From Mansonella perstans (lineage: Eukaryota > Nematoda > Chromadorea > Rhabditida > Onchocercidae): 64,000 bases of DNA. How positions within the stretch are numbered: position 1 is the first letter of the stretch; every line of letters starts with the position of its first letter. The translations under genes were made by a program, and so were the position numbers. The stretch lies in contig JBAMDO010000580.1 of the NCBI GenBank assembly GCA_037074765.1, positions 558,001 through 622,000 of the forward strand, given 5' to 3'. The notes under the pieces are model-generated. The model worked only from the letters and a program-made list of their open reading frames with translations, searched no databases and was not told where the DNA came from. Below are positions 1-12,563 of the stretch, in pieces.

Positions 1-463
1 GAAAAAGAATTGGAAAAAAGGGAAACAAATGTTAAACAAAGGATGAAAGAAGTACTTCAGATGGTAATTGTTTTTTATGCTAGTTCGTTAGATCATTACA
101 GTTGTTCCATTTTTTCTCATAGTCGGTTTCTTTTTTTTTGCTTAAAATTTTTCTTTTATATACTTTTGTTTATATCAGGTTGAACGGAGCAAACATTTCA
201 TAACTGACGATACTTTGGATGAAAAACTGGCTGAAGCTTTGGATAATCCGCTCGTTTATGATTACGCGATAGATTTGCAAGGTAACAAGTATTATATCCC
301 AGTGCCCGAAAAATATATCAAAGGCACGCCTCCTCGGCAAAAAGGACGCATGTACGATGTTACTTTGGGTACCGAGCATTATAGTAAACTGGTGCCGTTC
401 TCTGCCGATCCAAATACGAGTGCGCAAAAACAAGATTTAAAGCAGAAGCAGCAGCAAACCTAA
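1..463 (+). CDS. mrps-26: Mitochondrial ribosomal protein S26 (mS26), C-terminal part
   Basis: This is a component of the small subunit of the mitochondrial ribosome. Two exons are visible: 1-63, which runs off the left edge, and 179-463, joined by a GT-AG intron at 64-178 in phase 0. The first exon encodes a charged helix rich in Lys and Glu. It continues into KEVLQMVERSKHFIT and then an LDEKLAEALDNPLVYDYAI segment. Human mS26 has the equivalent EVLQLQEEVKNFIT and an Ala-Leu-Asp segment ending in YNWAI at its C-terminus, which is the basis for the call. The tail is Gln/Lys-rich and ends at TAA 461-463. A possible poly(A) signal AATAAA lies near 673. The 5' half is outside the window. Confidence 0.85.
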
Positions 464-1639
464 AATATCTGTATAATTATATGCTTGATATGCAATTTGC
501 TCATTTTAATTAAAAGTGTTTATTAAGATTTTTCATATTAAGAGTTCAGAATTCAGTTCTAGCAAATTTTTTGCTGTTTGACTAGTTTGGTCTAACTTCT
601 GATAGAATTTTTAGATGTTCAAGATAATTATGAAGCAGTTAAAAATATAGTTTAAAAACTGAAATCATAAGAAATAAATTTGGCCATTTACCCACGATAT
701 TATACATGAGCAATTGGTTAGAACTTTATCACTGTAATATTCTGCATCTGTTTAAATACACTACGCAATCTCTGAAGTACAACCATCATCTTAATTATTT
801 AAGGTCTCTTAACTCTTTGCAGGAAGCTTTTACATATCCCCATTTAACATCCATTATGTTTCTCATTGTTTTATTTTTTATTACATTTTAGCTGTAAAAT
901 ATTTTTAATGGTAGCTTTTGACAATTTGATTATGTGGATGTTTAGAAATCGTATATTTCATGAATTGTTTACCTATTTATATTCTCTTGCGACTGTTGTC
1001 ACGAAATGAATAAACAACTGAAAGATTTAAATTCAGTTCAGTTTTGAAGTTCGGTTATTACGTTTCTTATCTTCTTATATTGGTGTCAAAATATAAAACT
1101 TTAGATTTTGCTTTCCAAAATATACTTAAACTATTGAGCAATTTTATTGATAACCTTTTGCCGAAAAAAAAAGATGGATTTGTTATGAACTGAATTGTGC
1201 TTATTCAGATATTCAATACTCTACGGTTAACATTTCTGTGCATAGTGCTTTTTCGTTTCCTATCCGAATTGATAATTTAATCAACTGAAATAGTATATAA
1301 TAGTCAGGTATAAATTTTTACAATGCATATTTTTCGAACATTCGTTAGAAGTTATTTTCAGTAAAAATGAATCAGTGCATAGATAAGTAAGCTTGAAACA
1401 GTGTTTACATTTACTCGATTTGATACAAAATCATATCTTTATCTTTTTGGTTATCGAAGTTATTGTATGAATTAAATTAACTCATAAATTGTATCATTAA
1501 AACAATGTCTCAGTTCCTTTTTTTTTTGAAATATTTATTAGTCTTCTCCAAGCATATATGGTTATTTGTAGATAAATTTCGAATTTGATTTCAGAAAATC
1601 CTAAAATAGTCGTTATATTTTTAAAAAATTACTTTTTAG
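464..1639. other. Intergenic, mS26 to WIP
   Basis: AT-rich spacer between two plus-strand genes. AATAAA motifs occur near 673 and 1007. Short open frames show no family resemblance. The last bases form a T-rich splice acceptor just before the WIP start. Confidence 0.6.
1638..1639 (+). promoter_or_regulatory. Candidate spliced-leader acceptor, WIP gene
   Basis: A CTTTTTAG acceptor ends six bases before the ATG at 1646, with no coding exon recognisable upstream. This is the usual look of a nematode trans-splice site, but a cis acceptor for a non-coding exon is not excluded. Confidence 0.5.
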
Positions 1640-1645
1640 AAAGAG

Positions 1646-4021
1646 ATGCCGGTACCTCCACCACCTCCACCACCTCCACCACCACCTCCATTACAACCTT
1701 CGTCAAATATCAGGTCAGGCATCACCGCATTGCAGTCTAATACTAATGATCGATCCAAACTACTCAGTGAAATTCAAACCGGTATGAAATTGCGGAAAAC
1801 TGTAACCAATGATAGATCAGCGCCGGTGATCGGAGGAAGGATTGCAAGTAAGTAAACCGTATGGATATAAGTTAAGGAAGAACTTTATAACTGCATAAGA
1901 AAATTATTGGGAAAAGGACCTGACATACATAATCTTAGAAATCTTTTTCATGAGTATTATTAATAATATATTTAAATTTATTTGAAAATTGTAGATTCGT
2001 CGGAAACCAATAGCAGGACGGTCAGTAACAGTGGATCAAAAATTCCAGCAATTGGAGGAGTTAGTAATCTTTTTGTGAATGGTATTCCAAAAAAGCCCTC
2101 TGATAATAAAAGGAATCAAGCGAACGTTTTCAAAGGTCTCGTTTTCGTTTTAAAAAAAAAAAAAATTAAAATACCTCCTTTTCAGAAATCACTTATGAAT
2201 TTTTTTGTCAAATAAAATTACATTTATAAATAATTATTTAGGTGTCATAACTAGCCCACCGGTCCTACCAAAACCGTGTGAAATGCACCCAACAAAACCA
2301 ATAATTCATTCGGAATCTCAAGAACAGGTGATTCTAGATTACTCATTCCAATAGATTTTATTTCACCTGCTTAATTGTGACTAATACTTGATGCTGTTGA
2401 GTTGCACAGTATGCAATAATAATTGAGTCTTCGTGCTATGCTTTATCTCTAGGCTTTTGATAAATCAACTTATCATTTCCATCACATAAGCATTCTTTTC
2501 CAGCACTATTTTTTCATTCTGTTCTTTAAAATTGCAGGCTTTATTTTCTTTGCAGCAATTTCCTACATCAATGGTAGATTGTTCTGGAGCTCCTAGTTTA
2601 CATCGTCAAACTTCCGCTGGAATAGCAAGTCGCTTAAAACAGTTTAATCAGGTATGGATTTCAGTTAAATGAGACATTTCGATTGATAATAGATGGTATT
2701 TTCATTCAAACGTAAGTTTGATAGCTAAATTGCTTCTGTAAAATGCATAAAACATAATCTGTGTTGTGTCGATGTGCAGTTTAAAATATAAACATACTCG
2801 GATTAAAAAATCTAAAAAACAGAGAAATCAAGAATAGGACGATAAAGGCTCGATGATTTACAATACTAATCCCCAACTATTAAAATTACTTCCAATAATA
2901 TTCAAAAATATTAATGATAATAAGAGAACCTCTGTTGATACCTCCAGGAAAGCGTTTAAATAACCTTATCACTTTCGCTTTGGAATTAACGACGAAAAAA
3001 TCTAAAAAAACCACACGCAGTAGAAAAAATCAGTGGTATCTAATCACTCTCTGTAAAACAAAGAAGTGCAGTATTCTATATTCGTTTAGCAAATGCAAGT
3101 TTAACAGATGTTTAACGGATCGAAAACCAAAGTGATGAAGCATTTCACTTGAAAATCTTGAGTATATATCGCTCCTAAAACGATTTTGTGATTTATTTCT
3201 CATTTTCCTAGATTTTCAGATCAGTCGACCGGGGCTAGCACCACCAACACCACCAGTACCACCACCACTTAAAACCAAGCCGATCGTTAAAGAAGGCAGT
3301 TCTTCACCAGTGAAGAAAATTTCCATTCCAGAGCAGTTCAAAACTTTAAGACCGAATAAGACTGTTAATGACGTGTCCTCGTTGCGTCGATCCGGCAGTT
3401 CTGATGTATGTTAAAATCATTTAATATGATTTAATTTTAAAGAGGAATGGAGAGTATAATGATCTAGTCATTTACAGCATTTTGCAACTTAATATTTAAA
3501 TTACAAATCTTTTAGTAGGGGAAAATGAGTATGTTGTTGAATTTGAAATTGATATGAATCTTTCTCTAACTACTAGTTTTTTGAAGTCACTGTTGACGAC
3601 AATTTTTCAGGATGTAAGGAATTCGCAAACACCATTACCAGACAGCCATAGCACACCTCCTCCATCAGGCACTCTTCTACTCTTGAATCCATCAAATCCG
3701 GCTAGAATCTCGAAACCAGCATGTCCTCCCCCTCCACCACCTAATCAGACATCTCGGATCGGACCGGCTGTGGTCCAACCATTCAGTCATTTTACGCCGG
3801 TTTCATGCAAGGGGATACCGCCCAATATGCAAGTCGACGAGGATCCATCTCCTCCACCACCTCCTCCCCGAATAGCTTCTCGTGCCGCCGACCAAATGGA
3901 TCGTTTCACCTTCATTCCAATCAGTGAGCTTCCACCTCCGGAAATCTTCTCCGGGACAAAAAAAGTCTACGAATATCATCCAGCACGTAAAATGCAAAAC
4001 ACTTCTTCGGTTTATCATTAA
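1646..4021 (+). CDS. wip-1: WASP-interacting protein (WIP/verprolin family)
   Basis: This actin regulator binds G-actin through a WH2 domain and stabilises WASP. Six exons join in frame to about 373 residues: 1646-1847, 1995-2135, 2242-2327, 2556-2651, 3220-3405 and 3611-4021. The protein opens with MPV and a run of prolines. A WH2 motif follows at about residues 34-55, with RSKLLSEIQTGMKLRKTV containing the LRKT core. Proline stretches (PTPPVPPP, PPPPPPN, PPPPPPR) fit profilin or SH3 binding. The C-terminus carries RFTFIPISELPPPEIFSG and a KKVYEYHP tail, which is the WASP EVH1-binding signature of WIP. This N-terminal polyPro-WH2 and C-terminal WASP-binding order matches the family. Poly(A) signal AATAAA at 4177-4182. 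Confidence 0.93.
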
Positions 4022-4742
4022 TTTTGGCGTCTATTTTATGATTTCTGTACTGGCCGAATGCGGTCAACTGTAGTTACTTTTCCATGTATCTTTTGTTTGA
4101 TTTCACCGTATTTTATACAGGCTTTGTTCAAAAAGAAGGTTGAAATGTGTTAATTCTGAAAACTTGAAATTATGAAAATAAATTCAACATATAATAATAT
4201 GCGGGTAGTTATTTATTTTTGGAATCCTTTCTCTTTTACTGAACTATTTTTGTTTGGTGTTATGTCACAGATTTGTTTCTTATCAATTTGACGGATTCTT
4301 TGATTTTGATTTTATGTAAATAAACTGGCTTAATCACTTTAATCCTTGATCTGTTAAGCATTCACATTTGCTGAACGAATATGTTGAAGTTCCTTGTTTT
4401 ACAGATACTGATCAGATACAGCTTTTTCTGGAAACAGAATAATATATGAGTGATTTGTTTAGATATATTTTGTTATTGCTTTTAAACAGTTATTCACCTA
4501 CTCTAATAAATTACGGAACACTATTAAAATGCTTTTATAGAATACGAATTAGATATACTAGAAGACGTTCTCTTGCTGTTTCTATCATTTTTGGATATGA
4601 CTAAGAAATATTTTTAATGGTATAGAGATTAGCATTTTAGATTATGGAGTCTCTGTTACTTACATTCTTGATTTCGTCTTTTTCCAGGTTCTGTAATCCG
4701 TGTATTTCCAAACTTGTGGTGGTAAAGCTGCACAAATTTATC
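4022..4742. other. WIP 3' UTR and XPD 5' region
   Basis: Holds AATAAA at 4177-4182 for WIP and a TTTTTCCAG acceptor ending at 4687. That acceptor lies 55 bases before the XPD start and is a candidate spliced-leader site. No other gene seen. Confidence 0.55.
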
Positions 4743-7700
4743 ATGAAGCAAGTTTCTTTCCTGTTATTTTTCGAAATCATTTTGAATTAACAAAATATCG
4801 AAAACAAAAGTGAAAAATTCTTTTATTGATGTACGTTCATCAAACCTAAAAAGTCACAGAATAAACAAGTAAAGTAAATATCCTAAGGTCTGTAATTTAA
4901 CGAATTAAAAATTTTTGCAACGATAACTCTTATCATTTATATGGGACTTTATTCTTTTTTAGGATCGATGTTGATGGTTTGGAAGTTTATTTTCCTTATG
5001 ATTACATATATCCAGAACAAATTTTGTACATGGGTGAATTAAAAAAAACTTTGGATGCCAAGGTGAGTATTTCATCGAACCCCTTTAAATTTGTTCATTG
5101 TCTCTTAATTTAAAAATGAGTTATAGTTTTTTTTTTTAATTAGGAAACGAACACTATTGATCTATGAGTTTAGAAAAGTTTTAAATTACAGGGACATTGT
5201 TTACTGGAAATGCCATCGGGTACTGGTAAGACTGTTTCGTTATTGTCACTTGTAGTAGCTTACATGCTGCGATTTCCGGACTATTTGGACAAGCTTGTCT
5301 ATTGTTCACGAACGATTCCAGAAATTGAAAAATGTGTTGAAGAACTTCGCAATTTGTTCAAATATTACGAGCAGTGTGATGGTGTTAGTGTTTCCTTTGT
5401 TTGTCGGAAATAAAAATATACGTGGGGAAAGGGAACTGGGATTTTGGAGCCATTAATTTGAGGAACCGTCAAATCAGTATTGGGAAAAAATTTATCTAAA
5501 AGATAATTATTTGTAATTTTCAGTATCGTGTAATTTTCATTTATTTAAGAAAGCACCATCTTTATTTGCGGTGGCTCTTTCTGCTCGTAAAAATTTGTGC
5601 ATTAACGAATCGGTATCTTCATTACGACAGGGTTCTTTAGTTGATGGAGCTTGTCAGAAGTAAATTTTTTTTTATTAAAGATAGCGGTTTATGCTCTTTT
5701 TTAATTTATGAATAGATTTGTTTCCAAATTATAATCAAAATTTTTTACCTTGGGATTATAATCAGTAATTTAACTCTTGTTTAATTTACGAAATGAAGGT
5801 TAACAGCAAGTTTTGTTCGCGCTAAGCGTAAGGTTAATCCGGATTTACCATGCTGTGCATTCTTCGAGAAATTAAACGAACAAAACGATTTCAATTATCC
5901 AAACGGTGTATACAATTTGGTATGTTTTTTGTGTTGAAAAATTGTCAAATCATTACGAATAACTTTTGAAATTCTACTTTTTTTCCAGTTTTTATATGCC
6001 GAAGATATTTTGACTTCATATAACTCAATTTTTATTGAAATTTGGTTTTATGAATCTGTGGATTATAATAGTTGAGAAATTTTCTGTTAAGATTCTTTCT
6101 TTTGTAATTTTCCAGCAAAATTTGAGGAAATTGGGTCAGCAGAAAGGAATCTGTCCGTATTTCATGTCACGTAATGTTGTCGATCGTGCACATATTGTTG
6201 TCTATTCTTACCATTATATTTTGGATCCAAAAATTGCCGAATTGATTTCGAAAAATTTTAGTCGTCACTCGTGTGTTGTTTTTGATGAAGCTCATAACAT
6301 CGGTTTGTAAATCTTTTTAAAAATCATTGGTAGTCGCCTAAGCTGCTAACTATTTTTACTGCCTTGAAGGCTCCTGCTACTTTTTCAAAAGCAAATTTAT
6401 GATCAGCATGGACCAGTCTTCAAGGACTTATTGGAAAGTATTTTCAGATAATGTTTGCATAGAGTCAATGAGTGTATCATTAACAAAAACAACAGTTGAA
6501 AAATCGATGCAAAAGCTAAATGTACTTGAGGAGCATGTGCAAAGGTAATCGAATCGCGAAACGTCTATATATAATATTAACTGACTGTTTAAAATCTGAA
6601 TTTCAAATTTATTTGAAGAAGTGTTTTCTCGATACGTTTGTGATGCCTCTGGAAACTCATATTTTCAAATGCGAATACATATAAATATAGTGTGCTGTAG
6701 AAATTTGTCATAAAAGTAACTCAGAATTCATTTAATCAAGTAAATTACAGGGCACTTTTCAGACAGAACAGATGATTTTCAGGTTGAGGGAGGAAAACAG
6801 TGAGCAGCTACGGATAGAGTATGATCGTTTAATCGAAGGATTGAGGCGTGTCGAAGAAGAACGTACGAACGATCAAGTGTTAGCAAATCCTGGTTTATTT
6901 TTTACTTTTGTTATTTTTTCAAAAACTTTCTGGGATTTTCTTTTATGTAAATATAAAACAACTGGATTAATTTTTAGTTATTTTCAGTTCTGCCTGATAT
7001 GATTTTGAAAGAAGCAGTCCCCGGAACAATTCGAAATGCATTACATTTTATTTCATTTTTGCGTCGTTTTAATGAATATCTGAAATATCGAATGCGAACA
7101 AAAACGGTTATAATTGAAAGTCCAGTAGCATTCCTACGCAACATTAATGATTTGATGCACATTGATCGAAAGCCACTCAGGTTTTTTTGATGACTATTTT
7201 CATTCCTTTAATTTCAATTCTCGATTTGTTTACTTTTTATCTGCTTTATTTGAATTCGGTCCTCGTTTTTTAACAGATGCTCATTTTGACTGTTTTGTTC
7301 TACACTATGATCATAGTGAAAATTTGCCAAACAGAGAAATTGTGATCTAAGCATATAATCAATTTAATTCAAAATTTTCAGTAATTTTTATTATGTAAGT
7401 GTTAATGAATCAGCTAACACTAGAAAATCCCTTATAGTCGCGGATTAATGCTGTTGTGAGTTGGAATAAGTCTGGAGTAGAAAATTTCTGTTTACCAAAC
7501 AGCAAATTCTTTCAATTTTTATCAAATTGGTGCAAAAGTAATTGTTTTTTTTCTTTTTTTTTTTTTTTGTTATTGAACTTTATTTGATACAAATATGACC
7601 GTATTTTATTTCACTTTAATGCAATTTTATTTTTCTTTAGATCTTTTATTGACAATAATTTATTATTTTTCTCTTTCTTATATTTGTTTTATTTTTCCTT

Positions 7701-10700
7701 AAATCTAGAGCGAAGTAGTTAGATAATGAGTAAATTCGATGATAATTTTATTTGGGTTCAAAATCGCCATAAAGAAATGGAGGAAACTGGAACTGACACA
7801 TTTGTCCTAGAAACCGTCGATATAATGACGTTCGCAATGTTTTACGAAGACAAAGATCTTGAAGAATTTGAAAAAGCTCGAAAACAATTCTCAAAGAATG
7901 TAATGATGTGGTATTTTTTGAAGATGATTTGCTACGAAAAGTTATCAAAGGATATCGATAATTTGACTTTCTGTATTTAGAGCAAACTAAACAGATGACA
8001 AAGTTCAAAAATAGGCGCCGTATTATCTGTCGGAATCAAACAAGTTGTATTGAAAAAGCTCGAAAATAATTCTCAAAATCGAATTTATGCCGAAGTCAAC
8101 TATTTGGTGATCTGCTGCGAAACAGTCACATTTGACGAGTATAATAACTAGTTAGATGAGATACACTGAGTCACCAGAAACAGCTCCATATTTGATGGAA
8201 TGTTTTACAGCATGTTGGAACTAAAAGTCTGAAAGTTCGAAAATGAACTGGGTTAAGGTCCTCCATGTTCATCTAACCAGTTAACCAACAATTTCAACAA
8301 TTTTTGCAAACGAATTGCTTATGGAATGCACAAAATGAAGCTTGATTAATAAGGATAATTCAGTTCTGGTCTAATTATAATGATTTGGAAATTGTTATTC
8401 GAAATATTACTTTTGCACTGTTTAGTATTATAGATTCAACTGATATCAACATTATATGGTTTAAATAAAGGCTATGATAATATTTGATATATGTCTCTTA
8501 TTTACTAGTTTTATCCCTGTAGGATGTTTTTTAAAATTAACAAAGCAGCGTTTTCAACTTTTTTAAATGATTTTTGAAACTTGTTTAGGTTCTGTGCGGA
8601 ACGGTTTGCATCATTAACGCGAACTTTGGAGCTAGCTGATATATCAGATTTCAGCTCATTAGTACTAATTACAAATTTTGCAACTCTCGTAAGCACATAT
8701 TCACGAGGTATGTTGTATTTTAATATAGTTTTCGGTATTAATATTTTTCTGATTTATGTTCTTATTGTTTTTTTTTCCAGGTTTTACAGTTATTATTGAA
8801 CCACTGGATGAGAAAAGTGGTACTGGCCATAGCTGCACGTTACATCTAAGCTGTATGGATGCTTCAATTGCCATTCGTCCCATTTTTCAACGATATCATA
8901 CAGTTGTCATCACTTCTGGGGTACATTTTCAAAGTTATTTTTCAATTAGAAAATACATTATATTTTTTTTATTTTCTTCTTACATGGGATTAAACAAATT
9001 TTGGATTGAATCATAGCTATTCCTAATCATTAAAAAATTTGCGAATTAAATTGATTGAGGAAAGCCATCTTGCAGTGGATAAACTGACGTGAATTGAACG
9101 CTTCTGTAGATTTGACTTTTTATTTTCTAAAAAAGAATCTTGAAGTTTATTCACAAAAAATAAATACAGACTTTATCGCCACTGGATATGTACCCAAAAA
9201 TTTTGGACTTTGATCCAGCGATTATGGCAAGCTTATCAATGACACTAGCAAGACCATGTATTTCGCCACTAATTGTTTCAAAAGGTATTTATCGCTTTTA
9301 CATGAACTTTATTATTCAATATTACTTCAACATTTTATCTGCTGTTGCTACTGTAATTCTTATGGTTTACTTTTTATTACGACATCTTTGTTAAAAATTC
9401 ATTACAGGCAATGACCAAGTTGCAATGACATCACGTTTTGAGTCTCGAGAAGATGCTGCGGTCATCCGGAATTACGGGAGCCTTGTTTTGGAGCTTGTTT
9501 CTTTAGTACCAGATGGTGTTGTCGTTTTTTTCACTAGTTATCTTTACATGGAAAATGTTATTTCAAATTGGTATGATCAGGTATCTAGTTCTTTAGTATA
9601 GCAGAACCCGTCGAATTTTAAGACTCCATTATCTATAATTTAGTTCGAACAATATTTTAAGTATTAATATCTAATAACTGTTTCTGCAGGGAATTATTGA
9701 TGAATTATTGAAACACAAACTTTTGTTTATCGAAACAACCGATGCGCTCGAAACAAGTATTGCTTTAGAGAAATATGTGGAGGCATGTGATTGTGGTAGG
9801 GGAGCTGTATTCTTTTCTGTTGCAAGAGGAAAGGTACGATACTCGTTAAGTTTTCCTAAGAATCGTTCCTGATTGAAATATTGAAATTTAATTGAAACAT
9901 TCGATTCTTATTTAACTATTTAATGTATCTTTATATGAAAACCGAAAACCGTAGGTATCAGAAGGAATTGATTTTTCTCATCATCTTGGCCGTGCTGTGA
10001 TAATGCTTGGTGTTCCATATGTATATACGGAAAGTCGAATTTTGCGAGCGCGACTGGAATACTTGCGAGAACAGTTGGGAATAAGGTATGTCAATAATTT
10101 AATATTGTGAAAGTAACAGAAATCTAGAAAAAAAAAACCATCTTTAAATTCAGAGAGGTGATAACAGTTGAAATTTTCATGAAGAAACGATTTTATCATG
10201 TCTGTTTGCCTTTACCAATGACATTTTAGGGAAAATGATTTTCTAACATTTGATGCGATGCGTCAGGCAGCACAATGTATGGGCCGAGCATTGAGAGGAA
10301 AAAGTGATTATGGCTTGATGGTATTCGCTGACAAGGTTAGTTTTCCCGTTTTATATACAAGCAAAAGTTTTCAAATTTGAAGTCTTCTTACAAAAGTCTT
10401 TAGAAATGTTGGAAGCTCAGTCAGTGAAGAATATTTTAGTTCTTTCTCATTTTACAATGACCTGCTGAATAAGATTCACAAAAATTAGTTTTAGAGGTTT
10501 TCACGGAAAGATAAAATGGGTAAACTTCCTCGCTGGATTCAGGAATATATAACGCCTGGCAATGTTAACCTCAGTATAGAAGAAGCTGCTACAATAGCAA
10601 GGAAGTATGGTTTCAGAATATTTCATGCTAACATTGATGAACTAACTGTAGTGCTGATAGAGTAATTATCAGAAATTTTTAAGAGTTATTGTTTTGAAAT

Positions 10701-10914
10701 TACTTTCAAGTGTTATTTAGAAGACAGTCTTTCCGAACTTTTATAAGTAAAAAAATGGGTACTCAAAATCATTTTTTGCAGATGGTTTCCACTAATGGCG
10801 CAATCATTCACTAAAGAACATCAGCTAGGAATTTCACTGCTTACCGAAGAAATGCTTCGTGAAAAAGAGTTATTAGGGAAGAAATTTGGTCATGTTTTAG
10901 CAGAAGTTGATTGA
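4743..10914 (+). CDS. xpd-1: XPD/ERCC2 5'-3' DNA helicase, TFIIH subunit
   Basis: This ATP-dependent Fe-S helicase of TFIIH acts in transcription initiation and nucleotide excision repair. Eighteen exons join in frame to 761 residues (human 760): 4743-4747, 4963-5062, 5192-5383, 5550-5659, 5799-5919, 6116-6302, 6448-6544, 6783-6892, 6988-7180, 8589-8707, 8781-8920, 9170-9284, 9408-9580, 9690-9833, 9955-10085, 10230-10335, 10495-10604, 10782-10914. Visible motifs are Walker [10 protein letters not shown], the DEAH box VVFDEAHNI, four Fe-S cysteines (KNLC, GAC, LPCC, GICPYF), ITSGTLSPLD, VARGKVSEGIDF and the [13 protein letters not shown] helicase motif. The start [20 protein letters not shown] matches the family only if intron 1 uses a GC donor. 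Intron 9 (7181-8588) is about 1.4 kb and carries a transposon-like insertion. AATAAA follows the stop by four bases. Confidence 0.97.
7527..8418. mobile_element. Degenerate mariner-like element in XPD intron 9
   Basis: The left end, TTGGTGCAAAAGTAATTG at 7527-7544, strongly resembles mariner terminal repeats of the TTGGTGCAAAAGTAATTGCGG type. The inverse ATTACTTTTGCAC lies at 8406-8418. The shared 13-base core GTGCAAAAGTAAT brackets about 890 bp, shorter than a full mariner element of about 1.3 kb. An open frame at 7726-7980 encodes 84 residues with no transposase motif that I recognise. A stretch near 7866-7895 (TTGAAAAAGCTCGAAAA) recurs near 8049-8079. Neighbouring XPD introns are about 70-250 bases, so this intron was probably enlarged by insertion. 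No clear TA target duplication was found. Confidence 0.45.
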
Positions 10915-12541
10915 GCAAAATAAAATTACATATGCATCTCTGAAATCAAAGATTACATCACTAAATTGAATATGAAGACTGTGACAGATTTTCCGTAGAG
11001 AAAAAATATCCTTTTCTTTCAAGAATTTTCAAAAATATTTGGAAGAAGGAATCATTAGATTATGTCGATTAACTTTTGATAGGAATAGTTGCATTTTAGA
11101 ATGTTTTAACTCTGTTTTGTTCATTTTATTATGATGTACTTAAAAAGGGAAGGATATCTTCGCATTTGGTAACGGTAAGCTATTTAAATTCACCATGAAT
11201 TTAAGATAAAAATTGAAGGAAGTAAATTTCAATCAAAGATTGGGGAAAGCAATAAAATTTGAAACTTTTTTTCGCAATTTTTCTTTAATCTAATGAGCAG
11301 ATTTTATAGCATGATATTCCTAATGCTTAAATCAAAAATTGAATTGTTAATTTTTTCATTTTTTTTTATTTTTTTCTTTTGTTATTTTTTATTTTATTGA
11401 ACGGAAATAGTTAATTTGTTGCGTTCTGCTATAAAATTTTCATGATATTGCAGAATTATACTTCAGATGAAGATCTCTTTTATAAAAATAAATGTACATA
11501 TTTCTACTACCATGCTTTATCTAAGTAGCAAGCAAAAGGCAAAATACCATAACCTTATTGTCATTTAAATAAGATTAAACCGGTCTCGTTTATTGCTTTA
11601 ATGGAATGAGAAATATATCTTTTATAATAAAACACGTTTAAATAATATGTTTACCGGTTTTATGCGAACTATTGCTTAATTAATTGTTGATTTTAATTGA
11701 ATAAATGGATAGAAAATATGTATTTGTTTTCCAACAAGTTCAATTATTTATATCATGGCTAGCAACCATTTAATTCTTTGTGTAGTTCAAATATGCAAGT
11801 ATTGATTGATATTGATTGATTTTTTCTGAGATATTTTCTATATACTTCAAAATATATACATAAAGCGTTAATTGATTTTTTTTTTTGTTTTACTTACCAA
11901 TTCCTATCAATTCAATTCTTTGATTTTATGCCTAACGTTTAATTTTTATTTCACACATGAAATTTAAATATCACTAATCTTTTTTTGATCATATTAAATT
12001 TTCCAATAATTTGAAATACCAAATAAACAAATTTGTCTTTCTATGATTTTTTTTTAACCATAAAGAATCAAATAATAAGAAAGGTATAGGCGCATACAAA
12101 TTGAAATTGAATTCTTAACTTTGAGATGATATTTGTTATTTTGTAAATAATTACTAAAATATTTCATAAATGTTATTTTGGTATTTCCAGTTTTTTGTAC
12201 TTTAGGCCATAAATCATTTCCTAAATATCAAATATATTAGGTATTGGTTATTGATTTGTCCTTTTTTAAAATTACAAATGCTAAAGTGAATTCATTTAGT
12301 ATACAATTTCCCAAAGCTAATAGTGTTGATTCCCCCATAGGAAAAGCTATGAATAGTATTTGGAAAATAGACAAATGTTGTAATGATGTGTAATGTTTTA
12401 AATCTTGCTAATGTTCACACCATTTGTGATATTTCATAGCGATAAAATCATCAATGATAATTTTATTTCTGTTGTTGAAAATAGAATTTCTTCAGAAATT
12501 GATTGATTAGACGAATATTTTTCTTCTTATTGTGCTCATAG
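10915..12541. other. Intergenic, XPD to ARAP-like gene
   Basis: Very AT-rich. AATAAA at 10919-10924 sits directly behind the XPD stop, and T-runs lie around 11340-11400. No coding exon recognised. It ends in an acceptor (CTCATAG, 12540-12541) 22 bases before the next start codon. Confidence 0.5.
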
Positions 12542-12563
12542 CTTCTGCTGGTATGATAGGAAT

